Part shown: positions 48,047 to 57,052 of the stretch, piece by piece
Layout of the letters: every line of letters begins with the position of its first letter
Position numbering within the stretch: the first letter of the stretch is position 1
Origin: an uncultured Pseudomonadota bacterium
GTDB lineage: Bacteria; Myxococcota_A; Polyangia; Nannocystales; Nannocystaceae
Direction of reading: 5' to 3'
NCBI GenBank assembly: GCA_913061055.1
Contig: CAJXVA010000003.1
Coordinates: forward strand, 1 to 64,000
Length of the DNA: 64,000 nucleotides
Notes under the pieces: generated by a model
What the model saw: the letters and a program-made list of their open reading frames with translations, nothing else
Told to the model about the DNA's origin: nothing
Databases searched by the model: none
Program-made: the position numbers and the translations under genes

Positions 48047-48724
48047 ATGGGACCGGACGTCGAAGGACTCATCCGACGCGCAGCCCGGGAAGCTCGAGCA
48101 TTCGTCTTCACTGGAGTCCGATGGTTCTTCACTTTTCTCGGGAACGGTGGGGCCTCGGCGGCAACGACCCCCAACGCAGTGGAGTTGTGCTCTTCGGTTT
48201 TCCAGCGCTTTGTCGCGCTTGGTCGAACCTGTTGGCTGGTGTCGCGAGAGGAGGACTCCCGCTTCATGGGCCTGCAGCTGGACACGTCCCGCCTCCCGCC
48301 GCGCGAAGCCGTCCTCACGATTCGTGATTGGCACGTCGCAGCGTCACCGTGGAACCCCGAGCCCGGCGCGCCCCAAGGCCACGACGCGCTCCTGAGCCTC
48401 ACCGCAGCCGTCGAGGAGGGCCGAGTTCTCGTCTACGAACAGCGCCGGCCAGCGGTCCACTACGAACCGCTAGAACCCACCGACCTCACCGACATGCTCG
48501 ACGAGCCGGGGCCCGAGCCCGTCTCGCATTGGGTCGAGGTGCAGCTCGTCGACGAGCACGGTGAACCTCGAGCCGGTGAGCCCTACCGGGTGCTGCTGGG
48601 CGACAACACCGAGGTCGAAGGCAAGCTCGACCGGGCCGGAGTGGCGCGGCTTCCGGGTCTTCCGCCCGGACCGTGTGAGTGGTTCTTCCCTGCGCTGCAG
48701 CCGGGCGAGTGGGCACGAGCCTGA
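48047..48724 (+). CDS. Hypothetical protein with C-terminal regulatory-like beta-sandwich module
   Basis: HWVEVQLVDEHGEPRAGEPYRVLLGDNTEVEGKLDRAGVARLPGLPPGPCEWFFPAL. Confidence 0.55.
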   Translation: MGPDVEGLIRRAAREARAFVFTGVRWFFTFLGNGGASAATTPNAVELCSSVFQRFVALGRTCWLVSREEDSRFMGLQLDTSRLPPREAVLTIRDWHVAASPWNPEPGAPQGHDALLSLTAAVEEGRVLVYEQRRPAVHYEPLEPTDLTDMLDEPGPEPVSHWVEVQLVDEHGEPRAGEPYRVLLGDNTEVEGKLDRAGVARLPGLPPGPCEWFFPALQPGEWARA

Positions 48725-48746
48725 GTATCGCCGCGCGGCATGAGCG

Positions 48747-50204
48747 TCAGATTTCGGCCGCGCACGTCACCTCGTATTCCAGTGCGTCCCAGCTCGGCTC
48801 ACGGCGAAGAATGGTGGCCTCGGCTGCAAGCCCGCGGTCGAGGCAGAACTCCGAGACCGTTCGCGTTCTCCATTCGACACACGCATCGACGCCGTCGGGC
48901 ATCGCAAACAGCGGGTCGCAGGCCTCGTCCTCACACTGCGGTACGCACTCGGGGAGCCGACGTGACTCGCCTTGGCGAGTCTCCATGAGGACGCACGACT
49001 CCTCCATGCTCGCGTCTCCACCCAACGGCTCGATGTCCAGGCAGAGCGGTCGGACGGACTCGAACGGTAGGCAGGCGAGGGCGCTTCGCCAATCGGAGCC
49101 ACACACCGAGACGACATTGGACTCCCAGGGCTCAAACGCCTCCGCGACCTTCACCGTCCGGACCGACGGCGCCGCGACAGCACCGCCCATAACACAGCCG
49201 GCTCCGATTCCAAACGCGCGCTCGAAAGCAGGGTCGTCTCCTGGCCCGAAGGTCTGTCTGCGCTCGGGGAAGGCCAACGGGACCCCTGCGACCGCACTCA
49301 CGAACACCCTCTGTTCATCCGCGCGGCTGATCATGCGCTTCTGCGCGTCGATGAACTGCAGGCGTTCGATGAAGCCTTCCAGGTCCACGAGATCGCGGCC
49401 GTTCGCGACCGAGCAGGATGTTCCGTCGTCTCCTTCAACGCAATCGGCGGCTTCTCGCCAGCACGCCGCGGAGACAGAGGCATCGCCATTCAGACTCGAC
49501 GCCGACCCTCGCGAACAGTCGTCCTCATCTCCGATGAACACGATCGCCAGCCCGGCATCCGGCCGCATGAAGCCGAAGTCCGGGTCGTCGCGGTCCTCGG
49601 TCCGCTCGAGAAAGTGCAGCACGGCACCGAAGGGAGACTCCGCAGCGCAACCAGCGATCCCTACTTGACCCATGCACGTGAGGGCGGCCACTGGAGCCAC
49701 CGTGTTCTGACCGGCCCCGCCGCGTTCGAGCCACGCACGAGGCCGCCTGAGCCCCTCCGCCTCTACGCTGGTCGGTCGTGTCGTCACCACGTCGAGCGGA
49801 CACGAATCGATACACACATCACGGAGGTCGACTGCTGGAGACTCATGGTTCACGCTCGCCACGAACGAAGGCAACCGCTCACGACAGCTGGTCCGGACCA
49901 ACGCCCCGTCGCGACCCGTAGCGCAATCTGGGCCCGAGACATCGGTGGTGATCACCCCGATCCGGTAGTCGAGCCGCTCGCCCTCGTACACCTCAGCGAT
50001 CGCTTCGAGGTTCGAAGCGAGCAACCCAGCCTGGTCGTGCATCGACGGCGAGTCGTCGACGACCAGCAGAACATCAACCTTGGCCGGCCCCTCGACAATC
50101 CGCGCCCCAGCGACCCACTGCGTCCAGCGCGTCAGACTGACGTCGTTCAGCTCGTGCTCGTTGCAGGCGCTCATCAGACACAGACAGACCAAGAGTCGAC
50201 GCAT
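48747..50204 (-). CDS. Lipoprotein with von Willebrand A-like region
   Basis: MRRLLVCLCLMSAC; KVDVLLVVDDSPSMHDQAGLLASNLEAI. Confidence 0.75.
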   Translation of the reverse strand: MRRLLVCLCLMSACNEHELNDVSLTRWTQWVAGARIVEGPAKVDVLLVVDDSPSMHDQAGLLASNLEAIAEVYEGERLDYRIGVITTDVSGPDCATGRDGALVRTSCRERLPSFVASVNHESPAVDLRDVCIDSCPLDVVTTRPTSVEAEGLRRPRAWLERGGAGQNTVAPVAALTCMGQVGIAGCAAESPFGAVLHFLERTEDRDDPDFGFMRPDAGLAIVFIGDEDDCSRGSASSLNGDASVSAACWREAADCVEGDDGTSCSVANGRDLVDLEGFIERLQFIDAQKRMISRADEQRVFVSAVAGVPLAFPERRQTFGPGDDPAFERAFGIGAGCVMGGAVAAPSVRTVKVAEAFEPWESNVVSVCGSDWRSALACLPFESVRPLCLDIEPLGGDASMEESCVLMETRQGESRRLPECVPQCEDEACDPLFAMPDGVDACVEWRTRTVSEFCLDRGLAAEATILRREPSWDALEYEVTCAAEI

Positions 50205-50379
50205 CAGCTCCCTCCGCTGCGATGTTGGTGCCAGCAAAAAACCGTCTGGTTCAAAGCCCCGAAGCCACAGATCTGCCACCTGCGTTGGCGACAGCACCGC
50301 AACCGTTGGCCATACCGGCGCGTTTGCTCACGGTGTTTTTCGGCCTGCTCGCGAGAATCTCGAACTCCCGCGACAATGG

Positions 50380-50943
50380 GTGTCCGAGGTGCGTGCGGTC
50401 GCCAAGCAACCCCCAGATGCTGACGCGGTAGGGCTCGTTCCCACGGGCCCCGCGGACATGCGCTCGATGTTCGACGCGCACGCAGTGGTGGTCGCGCGGA
50501 CGGTTCGGGCGCTCACGTGTGGGCAGGGGCCGCAAGAGGACCTGGTCCAGGAGGTGTTCGCCGTCGCCTTCGCTCGCCGGGATCGCTTCGATGGCACGCG
50601 CCCACTCGACGCATGGTTGCGCGGCATCGCGGTGAATCTCGTTCGCTCGTTTCGCCGCCGCGAGGGTCGACGAAAGAGGCTGTGGAGGCGGTCCGGACCC
50701 ACGCGAGCCCCCGTGACCGCAGACAATCCGGAGTCCGCGCTCGAAGCCTCCGAGCTGGAGCGCGCGCTGTGGACCGCGGTCGAGGCCCTGCCGGATCCAC
50801 TGCGGGAGACGTTCGCGCTGAGGGTTGTGGAACAACGCAGTCTCAAGGACTGCGCCGACATGCTCGGAGTCTCGGTCAAGTCCGTCTCTCGGCGGGCCAT
50901 CGAGGCTGAGCGGCGGGTGCGAGCCGCGTTGGAGGCCCCATGA
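50380..50943 (+). CDS. ECF-type RNA polymerase sigma factor
   Basis: EDLVQEVFAVAFARRDRFDGTRPLDAWLRGIAVNLVRSFRRR; region 4 LPDPLRETFALRVVEQRSLKDCADMLGVSVKSVSRRAIEAERRVR; start uncertain. Confidence 0.88.
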   Translation: MSEVRAVAKQPPDADAVGLVPTGPADMRSMFDAHAVVVARTVRALTCGQGPQEDLVQEVFAVAFARRDRFDGTRPLDAWLRGIAVNLVRSFRRREGRRKRLWRRSGPTRAPVTADNPESALEASELERALWTAVEALPDPLRETFALRVVEQRSLKDCADMLGVSVKSVSRRAIEAERRVRAALEAP

Positions 50944-51860
50944 ACTACGACGCAGCGCTCCAGGCCGCCCGGATGAGCCAGGCGGAACTCGACCGACCCA
51001 GCTTCACCGGGCTCGAGGCCCGGCTCGCATGGCAACCCAGTGCCCGGCCGGCGGACTCTACACGTTGGCTCGCCTCGGCCATGGCGGGACTCGCCGCGCT
51101 CGTGTTCGCGGTCGACGCTTGGATCAGTCTGAACTTGGGGAGCCCGGTCGTGCTCGTGCTTGGACTTCCGGCGGCGATTCTGGCCGCGTCTGCCATCGCG
51201 ATTCACCGCCCAAGTTTCGGTGCTCAGCTGTCCGCCCGCGGGGCGTGGTGGACGTTCCTTTTCTTTGGCACCGCGTGGGCACTCACTCCGGCCGAGACCC
51301 TTCCGGCAGCAGGGGCGTTGGTGGCGTGGGGTTGTGGAGCCGCGCTGATCGCCGCGGGTCGAGATGGTCTGCACCGCGGACAGACCCAGGCGGCGTTCGA
51401 CCCGGTTGCGTTTCGAGGGACGCTCCTGGCGGCGATTGTGCTCGCACTGATCAACGCCCACTTGCTGGCGCTGCTCGGAGCGACGCGCGTCGAGGCGCTC
51501 GGCGTTCAAGGCCCGTCCGTCGCAATCCTGGTCGCGAGCGCGGGCTGCTTCGCGACCGTCCTTGGCTTGGCTCGACTCCGAGCCTGGGCCGTCCTGTGCG
51601 GTGCCCTGGTCAGTGCCGCGATCATTCCCCTCGTCGCGCTCACGTTGGATCCCCCCGTAGCCCCGATCTTGATCGGCAGCGCGACGGTTCAGCTGGTCCT
51701 GCTCGGTCGAGTCCTCCACGGTTTCTATCGCGGGTCCCGCTCCATCGGCCAGCGCCGGGAGGTTCCCAGGCTGCTCACCGCGGTCCTCATCATGGCTTTG
51801 CTGGCGACCGCGACCATCGTGGCCCTCTCGGAGACGTACGCTCATGCCCTCACCCACTGA
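50940..51860 (+). CDS. Polytopic membrane protein, candidate anti-sigma factor
   Basis: ATGA 4-bp overlap with sigma gene; many TMs. Confidence 0.7.
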   Translation: MNYDAALQAARMSQAELDRPSFTGLEARLAWQPSARPADSTRWLASAMAGLAALVFAVDAWISLNLGSPVVLVLGLPAAILAASAIAIHRPSFGAQLSARGAWWTFLFFGTAWALTPAETLPAAGALVAWGCGAALIAAGRDGLHRGQTQAAFDPVAFRGTLLAAIVLALINAHLLALLGATRVEALGVQGPSVAILVASAGCFATVLGLARLRAWAVLCGALVSAAIIPLVALTLDPPVAPILIGSATVQLVLLGRVLHGFYRGSRSIGQRREVPRLLTAVLIMALLATATIVALSETYAHALTH

Positions 51861-52341
51861 GAACCTCCTGCTCGCCGTACTGATCGGTCCGTGGCTCGCC
51901 GGCTGCGGCATCCTCGAACGCGCCGCATGTGGCGAGCCCTGCACCGCCAAGCCGACTCCCGTCGAGGGCACTCCCGATGACTTCACGCGGGACCAGGATC
52001 CACGAAGTGGGGTCGAAGCCTCCCCGGTCGTCGCGTGCGAGGACAACGACGACGCGATGTTCATCTTCGCGACCACCGACGGTGACGAGGCCGATGCCGA
52101 TGCCTGGGTCGGCGCGCGGCTCCTCCCGGCGCTCAACGCCGCCGAGATCCGCACCAGCTGGAACGTTGTGCGCTGTGAGTCGTTCGACCGCCCCGCCTAC
52201 AACGTGCTCGACTGGAGGGAAGTCGATGCGGTGATCGATCTCCTGGGCGAGCTCGCGGAAGAGGACGGGGTCTCGATTCAGCTCGCGATCACCGTGGGCC
52301 CAGAGCCCGGTGCGTGCCCGAGCATCGGCTGCGGCGTGTGA
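51844..52341 (+). CDS. Putative lipoprotein in sigma operon
   Basis: LLAVLIGPWLAGC lipobox; overlaps previous CDS by 17 bp. Confidence 0.65.
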   Translation: MPSPTENLLLAVLIGPWLAGCGILERAACGEPCTAKPTPVEGTPDDFTRDQDPRSGVEASPVVACEDNDDAMFIFATTDGDEADADAWVGARLLPALNAAEIRTSWNVVRCESFDRPAYNVLDWREVDAVIDLLGELAEEDGVSIQLAITVGPEPGACPSIGCGV

Positions 52342-52411
52342 AGCCGTGCGACCGACCCGACCTCGAGACACCGAAGCTTGACGCCGACCGAGCAGACCGG
52401 ATACGCAGATC

Positions 52412-52651
52412 ATGATGCGTCTGCTCCCTCCCCTCGCGCTCTTGGCGGTGATCGCCTGCGGAGCAGACGAGCCGGTGGCGCCCGAAACACCGACTTCGGT
52501 CGAGAGCCCATCGGATGGCTGGGCGGTTGAGAACGCTCGGGTGGGGTTCGGGCGTGCTTCCCCCGGACCCGGGTTCGAGCCTCCTGCACCCGAGAAGACC
52601 TCGAAGTTCCGAGCTCGGCTACAACGGCTTCGGGGCTTGCTCCCCAAGTAG
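52412..52651 (+). CDS. Small putative lipoprotein
   Basis: PPLALLAVIAC lipobox. Confidence 0.55.
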   Translation: MMRLLPPLALLAVIACGADEPVAPETPTSVESPSDGWAVENARVGFGRASPGPGFEPPAPEKTSKFRARLQRLRGLLPK

Positions 52652-52677
52652 GCGCACCCGGGCCGATCCCAGGTCGC

Positions 52678-52716
52678 AAAAAAGCCCCGGTGCATCAGGG
52701 GCGATACACCGGGGCG
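52678..52716 (-). terminator. Rho-independent terminator for 52765-54066
   Basis: Minus strand gccccggtg...caccggggc 9-bp stem followed by 7 T. Confidence 0.9.
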
Positions 52717-52764
52717 ACACAGCCCGAGGCAGGAAGTGGAAAGGGGGGTGCCTCGGACCGACTC

Positions 52765-54066
52765 CTACTCCAGGGTCGCGAGACCCGAAACTTGCGATTG
52801 CTCGGCGATGTTGCCGAGCGACTGGAAGACGCCTGCGCCTTCTTCAGCGACGGGCCCAGCGAGCGGCTTGATGAAGAACGGCATCGGGCTGTCGTCGGGG
52901 TCAGGCTCGACGGACAGGACGACCGTGGTTCCCGTCAGCTTCATCGCGGGGTCGATGAAGTCCTGACCGGGGAACGGAGGCGCTCCATCGGGACCTGCAG
53001 CAGGGCCCGCACCATCGCGGTCCGCCATCGAGGGGTCGACGAACGTTCCGGTCGAGATCGGTCCGTCCTCGCCCACGACCCAGCCTTCGTAGCGCCACCC
53101 CGCGGGCAGCTCCGGAAGCTCGAGGCCCGCGCCGGGTCCGGCTGCCGGCTCGAGGAACCAGACGCCTTGGTCGAAGTCGTCCGCGATCCCTGCCGTCGTG
53201 GGCGTCTCGAGGATGAAGCCGCCCTTGGAGTCCAAGAAGTCCGTCCCGAATGCAGCGCCGTGGTTCATGGTCAGCTGTGCGACTCCGCCATCGAAGGGAC
53301 CGGCCACGATGTGCGTGTCCGAAGGTGCGGGGTCGTCACCGAACTTGGGCTCGATGGTGAGCACGAACATCACGCTTGCGTCCGCAAGCTCGCGGTCGAT
53401 GTTGAAGGTGTGGCTGTCCTCGTCGCCGTTGACGACGAAGCGACCCGACGTAACCGGGCCGTCCTCGGTGATCAGCCATCCCTCGTAGAGGAAGTCGTCG
53501 CCGAGCACCGGAAGGTCGGCAAACGAGAGCTCGAGCTTGGCGTCGTTGCTGCCCCCGTCGGTCACGCCGCACCACACGTCGACACTGGTCTTGGCGCACA
53601 GGAAGGCGTCGCTGGTGAGCTCCGAAACGTTGGCCGGTGAAACGCCCTGGGCCCGCGCCATCGCGCCGAACACTTCACTGCTGGCCGAGTCGAACCGGTC
53701 GCCGTGGATCGTCGCCAGGAACCCGCCGACATCCATCGTCGCGGTGCGCGAGTACAGGTTGCAGGACGCCGCTTCCCCGTTGCTGACGCAGATGCTGTAG
53801 ACGCCGTAGCGGTAGTCGAGACCTTCGCGGGTCAGCGACGTGAAGCCGCCGGAGCGGTCGAAGATGTCGTAGAGCTCGACCGCTGCGTCGCCGCGGATCT
53901 GCAAGACGTCGTAGGCGCCCGCATCGGCGATTGCCACTTCGGAGCCATCGGCTTTGCCCGCTGGGGCACCGAGCGCATCGGGGTTCACGCCTTCAAACGA
54001 CTCGCCGGAGTCACAAGCCAGGGGTGCGAGAGCAAGGAGGACGATGGTGCTGAGTTTCTTGGACAT
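52765..54066 (-). CDS. Lipoprotein with two RskA/anti-sigma-K-like modules
   Basis: LLALAPLAC lipobox; FLYEGWLITEDGPVTSGRF...VLTIEP and WRYEGWVVGEDGPISTGTF...VLSVEP. Confidence 0.65.
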   Translation of the reverse strand: MSKKLSTIVLLALAPLACDSGESFEGVNPDALGAPAGKADGSEVAIADAGAYDVLQIRGDAAVELYDIFDRSGGFTSLTREGLDYRYGVYSICVSNGEAASCNLYSRTATMDVGGFLATIHGDRFDSASSEVFGAMARAQGVSPANVSELTSDAFLCAKTSVDVWCGVTDGGSNDAKLELSFADLPVLGDDFLYEGWLITEDGPVTSGRFVVNGDEDSHTFNIDRELADASVMFVLTIEPKFGDDPAPSDTHIVAGPFDGGVAQLTMNHGAAFGTDFLDSKGGFILETPTTAGIADDFDQGVWFLEPAAGPGAGLELPELPAGWRYEGWVVGEDGPISTGTFVDPSMADRDGAGPAAGPDGAPPFPGQDFIDPAMKLTGTTVVLSVEPDPDDSPMPFFIKPLAGPVAEEGAGVFQSLGNIAEQSQVSGLATLE

Positions 54067-54413
54067 GATTTGGATCTCACTTGGGTCGGAAGCCGCGCCC
54101 GCACGCCGCTTCGTGGTGAATCCCGCTCGACGTCGGCGGTATGCGTCCAAGGTCCGAAACCAACCAGGTCAACGATTCGCACTGGCTGTGCACACTTCGG
54201 CAACAATGCCCGTGACGTCCCGAATCCGGGGTGTAAGACCCACATCGGCGCGTCACAGCGGGGTCGAGAAACTTTGCGACGGACTTCGAAGACGAGTCAG
54301 AGTCGCCCCGACGCCCCCCACCACTCCGACACGGGGCCCGTTCGCAGATTGACGCAAGCGCACCGCAGCGTACGGATTCTTCGTCGCGCTCCAAGCTGCT
54401 ACCCTGTGCTCTG

Positions 54414-55784
54414 ATGCTGCGCGACCACACTCGCCTGCCGCCGGCCATCGTGCTCGTGGGCGTACTCGGTGCGTGCTCCTCCTCGGGCAGCGTCTTCGAG
54501 TGTCAGCAGGACGAGGGATGTGTCGTCGCGGGCGTCGCCGGGTTCTGCGAGGACAACGGGTACTGCTCGTTCCCCGACGAGGACTGCGACTCGGGCCGAA
54601 GGTTCGGCGAAAAGGCCCCCGAAGAGCTCGCGAGCGTTTGCGTTCCCCGCAGCGCAGACACCGATTCCCCCGGCTCCAGCACCACCGGCTTGGCGGAATC
54701 CTCGAGCAGCAGCGACGGCACCACCGGCTCGGGGGACACCGAGGTCGCGGATACCACCGCAGCCGCCAGCTCGAGCAGCAGTTCCACCGGCTCCATGCCG
54801 GTCCTGGAGGGCAACTACGTGTTCGTCTCCTCGCAGACCGTGGCCGTCACCGAGTCGGTGGTCGAGGATGCTGACGTCCTGTGCAACGACCTGGCCCAGG
54901 CCGCCGGACTCCCGGGCACGTTCGTCGCGTGGTTGTCGTCGGAGGGTGATGCCCGCGACCGGCTGCGGCTGGACAACATCACCGCGCAGGGCTGGATTCG
55001 ACCCGACGGTCGTCCGTTCGCGAACACGATAGGCGAGCTGGTGCTCGGCACCATCTTCTACCCGCCCGTCCTCGACGAGACTGGCATGCACGTTGGCTCC
55101 GTCTCTGTGATGACCGGCACCAATGGTGACGGCACCCGGTCGGATCGTTGCGCGAGCTGGACCGACACAACCGCCAAGGATCGCTACCTGATCGGACAAA
55201 CGGACGCCGGGTTCGACCGCTGGACCAACACCGGGCTCGCGGCCTGCGACGTCCCCAACCGCGTCTACTGCTTCGGTGTCGACCGGGTCGAGGAGGTGAG
55301 CTTCACCCCAGTCGAAGGCCGGCTCGCGTTCATCTCGGAGTCTCCGCTCCCCGCCAACAGCGGGCTCGAGGGGTTCGACGCCGCATGTGCTGCGACCGCC
55401 GTCAATGCGAACCTGGACGGGTCCTTCAAGGCGCTCATCGCCACCACTTCAGCTCCTGCGTTGGCGCGGTTCGATCTCGACGGCCAGCCATGGGTCAACG
55501 CCCTCGGCGTGCCCCTCACCCTCGAAGACGCGCCGCTCGCCAACGTCATCCGGCTCGACGCCCCCATCGGATTCTTGGCCGGCGGCGAAGCGATCGACGC
55601 CGGGCTGTGGTCTGGCGCGGAGGCGATCGGACTCACGGCGACAACCCGATCCTGCTTGGACTGGACCAGCCTCGACCCGGCCGAACGGGGCGAGTATTCG
55701 CGAAGCCCGGAGACCGTCAACTGGTTCGGTATCGGTTCGGAGGCGTGCGACGTCACCCGGCGCGTCGCGTGCTTTGAAGAATGA
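54414..55784 (+). CDS. Lipoprotein with duplicated DUF1554-like modules
   Basis: VLGAC lipobox; DADVLCNDLAQAAGLPGTFVAWLSSEG...CASWTDT...ACDVPNRVYCF, repeated in C-terminal half. Confidence 0.65.
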   Translation: MLRDHTRLPPAIVLVGVLGACSSSGSVFECQQDEGCVVAGVAGFCEDNGYCSFPDEDCDSGRRFGEKAPEELASVCVPRSADTDSPGSSTTGLAESSSSSDGTTGSGDTEVADTTAAASSSSSSTGSMPVLEGNYVFVSSQTVAVTESVVEDADVLCNDLAQAAGLPGTFVAWLSSEGDARDRLRLDNITAQGWIRPDGRPFANTIGELVLGTIFYPPVLDETGMHVGSVSVMTGTNGDGTRSDRCASWTDTTAKDRYLIGQTDAGFDRWTNTGLAACDVPNRVYCFGVDRVEEVSFTPVEGRLAFISESPLPANSGLEGFDAACAATAVNANLDGSFKALIATTSAPALARFDLDGQPWVNALGVPLTLEDAPLANVIRLDAPIGFLAGGEAIDAGLWSGAEAIGLTATTRSCLDWTSLDPAERGEYSRSPETVNWFGIGSEACDVTRRVACFEE

Positions 55785-55791
55785 GGCCGCG

Positions 55792-57012
55792 CTACAGCGT
55801 CGCGATTCGGGCCGCGAGCTGCTCGCCGAACTTCTGATTGCTGAGCACGTTGGTGTGGTAGTCGCAGCCCCACCCGTCCTCGGCATCGATGACGAAGCGC
55901 TCGGTGGTGCTGTTGGCGTCCCCGAACTGCTCGACGGCATCGGTCACCCAGCTCTCGCTGTCGCTTCCCCAGTGGGCCCACGAGATGCCGACGATCGTCG
56001 CGGCCGGATAGCGCGTCCGCACGTCGGCGAGCAGCGCCACGTAGGCTCCGACGAAGTTTTCGTAGGAGATCGCGGCGGAGAAGTCGTTCGTGCCGAGGTT
56101 GACCACAACCACGTCCGCGGGCTGGGCGGATGCGTCCCACTCCGGCTCGGCCTGGGTCGTGAACAGCCGCGGCCAGAGCACGGGCATCGGCTCGTCGAGG
56201 TTGCCGCCGTAGTTCTGATACACGCCCTTGCCGGAGTACGCGATGAGGTGGGCCGAGGCCCCAAGCTCGCGGGCGGCCACCATCGCGTACGACGCGTACG
56301 CGCTCTGTGTGGGAGCGGAGAAGTTCTCGTCGCCGTTCGCACACTCGACGCCGTAGCCCGCTGTCAGCGAATCTCCGATGAACTCGACGTGAAGATCGTA
56401 GGGCCACGGCGTGTCGACGAACGTCGTGTCTGCCCCGAGCTCGAACCCGGTGTATTCGACGATCCCAAAGTACCCCTCGTTGCGCCGAACGACCTCGATC
56501 TCGTGCTCGCCGGCGGGGAGCCCGGAGGCCACCACGTAGGTCTGCGGCCCGCTCTCGGTCACGAACACCTCGGTCGGGGCGCCGTCGACAACCGCTTGAA
56601 AGTGGATGCCCGAGGGTCCGTCCAGACCGATCGAGATCGACGTGCCATCGATCCGGGTTCGCGCGGTCGAGCCCGACCATGACGCACGGGGCCCGCCCTT
56701 TCCCGACAGCTCGAAGCGGCCCATGTAGTGCTCTTGATAGGTCGCCTCGGGTGGTCCGCCGGTCGACTCCTCCCCGACGCCCGTCTCCTGGCCTTCGCTG
56801 GTCGAATCCCCAGAACCCGGCGTCGTCGTCCCCGAGCTTCCACTCGTGCTCCCTCCGCGGCTCGACGCCTCGCCCGCGTCGGACCCGGTTGCGCCCGTGG
56901 TCGCGGACGAGGTCGAACTCGCCCCATCCCACCCTTGCGGACCGTCATCTTCGGCAGCGCAACCGGTTGCAACGGCGCAGGCACCCAGCATCAACAACAA
57001 CGTCCACCGCAC
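55792..57012 (-). CDS. CE2-like SGNH/GDSL esterase lipoprotein
   Basis: VEFIGDSLTAGYG, VVVNLGTNDFS, D-Y-H near C-terminus; N-terminal beta module. Confidence 0.85.
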   Translation of the reverse strand: MRWTLLLMLGACAVATGCAAEDDGPQGWDGASSTSSATTGATGSDAGEASSRGGSTSGSSGTTTPGSGDSTSEGQETGVGEESTGGPPEATYQEHYMGRFELSGKGGPRASWSGSTARTRIDGTSISIGLDGPSGIHFQAVVDGAPTEVFVTESGPQTYVVASGLPAGEHEIEVVRRNEGYFGIVEYTGFELGADTTFVDTPWPYDLHVEFIGDSLTAGYGVECANGDENFSAPTQSAYASYAMVAARELGASAHLIAYSGKGVYQNYGGNLDEPMPVLWPRLFTTQAEPEWDASAQPADVVVVNLGTNDFSAAISYENFVGAYVALLADVRTRYPAATIVGISWAHWGSDSESWVTDAVEQFGDANSTTERFVIDAEDGWGCDYHTNVLSNQKFGEQLAARIATL

Positions 57013-57052
57013 GCCACAAGGATACCGGAGTTCTTGGGAGCTCGGCTGACGC

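Noticed and set aside
50328-52154. 608-aa minus-strand ORF
   Set aside because: Antisense of the sigma/membrane operon; Arg/Ser-rich low-complexity translation typical of a GC-rich shadow frame.
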